A DNA stretch of 25,471 nt from a virus. The stretch spans positions 1 through 25,471 of the IMG/VR virus record IMGVR_UViG_3300027759_002963, one strand, 5' to 3'. Under the pieces are notes generated by a model. It searched no databases. It was not told the origin of the DNA and was given only the letters and a program-made list of their open reading frames with translations. This document shows, piece after piece, positions 23,733 through 25,471 of this stretch. The position numbers and the translations under genes are program-made. Positions within the stretch are counted from its first letter, which is position 1; every line of letters begins with the position of its first letter.

Positions 23733-25471
23733 ATGCCAGTAATTAAAGGTCAGAATCAACAAGTAAAAGTTACTCTTCCATCACGTGGAGGATTTACAGG
23801 TTCATCTGGAGGTGTTGGATTTACAGGATCATCAGGTTCTTTAGGTTACACTGGTTCAGCAGGCGCTGGTTATACAGGTTCAGCTGGTTCAACAGGATTT
23901 ACAGGATCATCAGGTTCTTTAGGTTACACTGGTTCAGCGGGCGCTGGTTATACAGGATCAGCAGGCGCCGGTTACACAGGTTCAACAGGATTTACCGGAT
24001 CAGCAGGAGTTGGTTATACAGGATCAGCAGGTGCTGGTTATACAGGTTCAACAGGATTTACCGGATCAGCAGGAGTTGGTTATACAGGATCAGCAGGAGT
24101 TGGTTATACAGGATCAGCAGGAGTTGGTTATACAGGATCAGCAGGAGTTGGTTATACAGGATCAGCAGGTGCTGGTTATACAGGATCAAAAGGAGATTTA
24201 GGGTATTCAGGAAGTTTAGGATTTACAGGATCAGCCGGTGCTGGTTACACAGGCTCAACAGGATTTACCGGTTCAAAAGGAGATTTAGGATTTACAGGAT
24301 CAGCCGGTGTTGACGGAACAATTGGTAGAGACGGCTACACAGGTTCAATAGGATATACTGGATCAGCAGGTGCTGGGTACACAGGCTCTAAGGGAGATTT
24401 AGGATTTACAGGAAGTTTAGGATTTACAGGATCAGCAGGTGCTGGTTATACAGGTTCAAAAGGAGATTTAGGGTATTCAGGAAGTTTAGGTTACACTGGT
24501 TCAGCAGGCGCTGGTTATACAGGTTCAAAAGGAGATTTAGGATTTACAGGTAGTTTAGGATATACAGGATCAGCCGGTGTTGACGGAACAATTGGTAGAG
24601 ACGGCTACACAGGTTCAATAGGATATACTGGATCAGCAGGTGCTGGTTATACAGGTTCAACAGGATTTACCGGATCAGCAGGAGTTGGTTACACAGGATC
24701 TTCTGGAGTTGGTTATACAGGTTCAACAGGATTTACCGGATCAGCAGGAGTTGGTTACACAGGATCTTCTGGAGTTGGTTATACAGGTTCAACAGGATTT
24801 ACAGGTTCACAAGGTATTATAGGATTTACAGGATCAGGAGCAGATAGTCCTTTAGTTTTTACAACATCAGGAATTTATAGAACACTTACAGGTTACACTG
24901 AAAGTGGAACAACATCTACAGTAAGAACGGCAGAATTTGTTTCTAGTGCTTTAAGATTAACTTTAGCAACATTTACACCTACACTAGCGGCAGCAGGAAC
25001 GCCAAGTGCTTCTCCAAATTGGGACGTAGCAGCAACAGGATTTACAGTTACAGTAACTAATCCTGATGACGTGACAAGTGATTATATTAGTTCTGTTTAT
25101 TCAATAACAGGAACAACAGGCAGTGTAACAGGAACATTAGGTTCATATACAGCAGGAGCTAAAAGTAATACACCAGCAGCCACTATAGATTGGACACAAA
25201 CTTTTACTACAAATGGTTCATCATATATTAGACCAGTTTCATCTACAATCACTGGAGGTTCAGCAGCGGCTACTGTTAGATTTAATCACAATACAGGTTC
25301 AGAATCAGAATACACAACAAGTAATGCTAGTTTTACTATTACATGGGCAACACCTTCAATGAGTTTATCTAAATCTGATAAAAGTGGTTCAACATTTTTA
25401 AAAACTTATACAACTACAACTTATACAGCTTCTGTAACAGGTATTACAACTGCTGCTAATTATGTTCATAG
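23733..25471 (+). CDS. Collagen-like tail fibre protein, 3' end beyond the window
   Basis: The frame from ATG at 23733 stays open to the last base, giving at least 579 residues. It begins MPVIKGQNQQVKVTLPSR, a short N-terminus that probably anchors to the virion. Residues 19-369 are Gly-X-Y triplets rich in GYT, GFT, GSA and GSL, with occasional charged inserts (GSKGDLG, GVDGTIGRDG). The register is broken many times by a G-A-G or G-V-G dipeptide step. From residue 370 a Thr/Ser/Ala-rich beta region follows (NPDDVTSDYISSVYSITG, WTQTFTTNGSSYIRPV, FNHNTGSESEYTTS), looking like immunoglobulin-type modules. Collagen-like shafts are known in phage fibres and form trimers. The gene diverges from the glycosyltransferase cassette across a shared promoter region. 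The tip that would bind a receptor is not in view. Confidence 0.85.
   Translation, partial: MPVIKGQNQQVKVTLPSRGGFTGSSGGVGFTGSSGSLGYTGSAGAGYTGSAGSTGFTGSSGSLGYTGSAGAGYTGSAGAGYTGSTGFTGSAGVGYTGSAGAGYTGSTGFTGSAGVGYTGSAGVGYTGSAGVGYTGSAGVGYTGSAGAGYTGSKGDLGYSGSLGFTGSAGAGYTGSTGFTGSKGDLGFTGSAGVDGTIGRDGYTGSIGYTGSAGAGYTGSKGDLGFTGSLGFTGSAGAGYTGSKGDLGYSGSLGYTGSAGAGYTGSKGDLGFTGSLGYTGSAGVDGTIGRDGYTGSIGYTGSAGAGYTGSTGFTGSAGVGYTGSSGVGYTGSTGFTGSAGVGYTGSSGVGYTGSTGFTGSQGIIGFTGSGADSPLVFTTSGIYRTLTGYTESGTTSTVRTAEFVSSALRLTLATFTPTLAAAGTPSASPNWDVAATGFTVTVTNPDDVTSDYISSVYSITGTTGSVTGTLGSYTAGAKSNTPAATIDWTQTFTTNGSSYIRPVSSTITGGSAAATVRFNHNTGSESEYTTSNASFTITWATPSMSLSKSDKSGSTFLKTYTTTTYTASVTGITTAANYVH
24063..24158 (+). repeat. Four perfect tandem 24-base repeats in the shaft
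   Basis: The unit GGATCAGCAGGAGTTGGTTA plus TACA occurs four times in a row without change, coding GSAGVGYT four times. A fifth copy at 24159-24182 differs only in GGTGCT for GGAGTT. The exactness implies recent expansion. Confidence 0.88.
24293..24376 (+). repeat. Long direct repeat in the fibre gene, copy 1
   Basis: These 84 bases recur identically at 24563-24646, 270 bases (90 codons) downstream. They code for the segment with GVDGTIGRDGYTGSIG, the only charged, non-YTGS part of the shaft. An in-frame duplication of about 270 bases explains the pair. Confidence 0.85.
24563..24646 (+). repeat. Long direct repeat in the fibre gene, copy 2
   Basis: This is the second identical copy of the 84-base block at 24293-24376. 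After it the two sequences diverge, at GGTTAT versus GGGTAC, so the limits of identity are clear on both sides. Confidence 0.85.

Larger units (their letters stand above)
23787..24839 (+). repeat. Repeat region encoding the collagen-like shaft
   Basis: This 1053-base stretch codes for 351 residues of Gly-rich repeat. Most of the DNA is made of 9-, 15- and 24-base blocks such as GGATTTACAGG, GGTTATACAGG and GGATCAGCAGG. The blocks differ mostly at silent positions (TAT/TAC, ACA/ACC, GGA/GGT). Repeat length and order are irregular, as expected from slippage and recombination. Confidence 0.9.

Noticed and set aside
24010-24822. Two plus-strand frames coding Gln/Asp/Val-rich repeats inside the fibre gene.
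   Set aside because: They are shifted readings of the collagen-coding repeat DNA. The long open frame from 23733 explains the region.
23787-24839. CRISPR-like appearance of regularly spaced short repeats.
   Set aside because: The repeats are in frame, differ mainly at silent sites, have no unique spacers, and encode a collagen-like protein.

Overview
The window is AT-rich viral DNA from the late (virion) region of a contractile-tailed, T4-like phage. The order PAAR spike tip, gp25, gp6, a gp7-position protein, gp8 and a giant DUF4815 protein, followed by fibre-like proteins, is the baseplate layout of marine T4-like myoviruses (cyanophage or pelagiphage type). No integrase, tRNA, transposon or host gene is visible. 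The host cannot be read from the sequence. The low GC would fit a phage of Prochlorococcus or SAR11, but that is inference.

Layout. Bases 21-15436 are a dense plus-strand run: a small basic protein, PAAR tip, gp25, gp6, an 842-aa structural protein, gp8, the 2027-aa DUF4815 protein, a small coiled-coil protein, a short fibre, a second structural protein and an unknown 162-aa protein. Bases 15425-19737 hold a minus-strand cassette of five genes. In transcription order these are a radical SAM/SPASM-like enzyme, a QueC-like PP-loop ATPase, a glycosyltransferase, a two-domain methyltransferase and a second glycosyltransferase. Bases 19799-20338 return to the plus strand with two small phage genes. 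Bases 20322-23653 are a second minus-strand cassette of two fused enzymes, GT-B + GT-A and GT-A + FkbM methyltransferase. From 23733 to the window edge a plus-strand collagen-like fibre gene is open at its 3' end.

Control. Perfect TATAAATA octamers, the T4 late promoter -10 box, sit in the gaps at 434, 5270, 5299, 19761 and 23676. At 23672-23683 two copies overlap in opposite directions, so one site could fire both the second glyco-cassette and the collagen fibre. The divergent gap at 19738-19798 has a perfect box facing right and a one-mismatch box facing left. Both enzyme cassettes are therefore probably expressed late, with the virion genes.

How it may work together. The plus-strand genes build the baseplate and fibres. 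The minus-strand cassettes encode sugar transfer, methylation and an unusual radical SAM/QueC-like pair. Late timing, and promoter sharing with a Thr-rich collagen-like fibre, make decoration of virion fibres a plausible role. Modification of host-surface glycans or of a small molecule remains possible.
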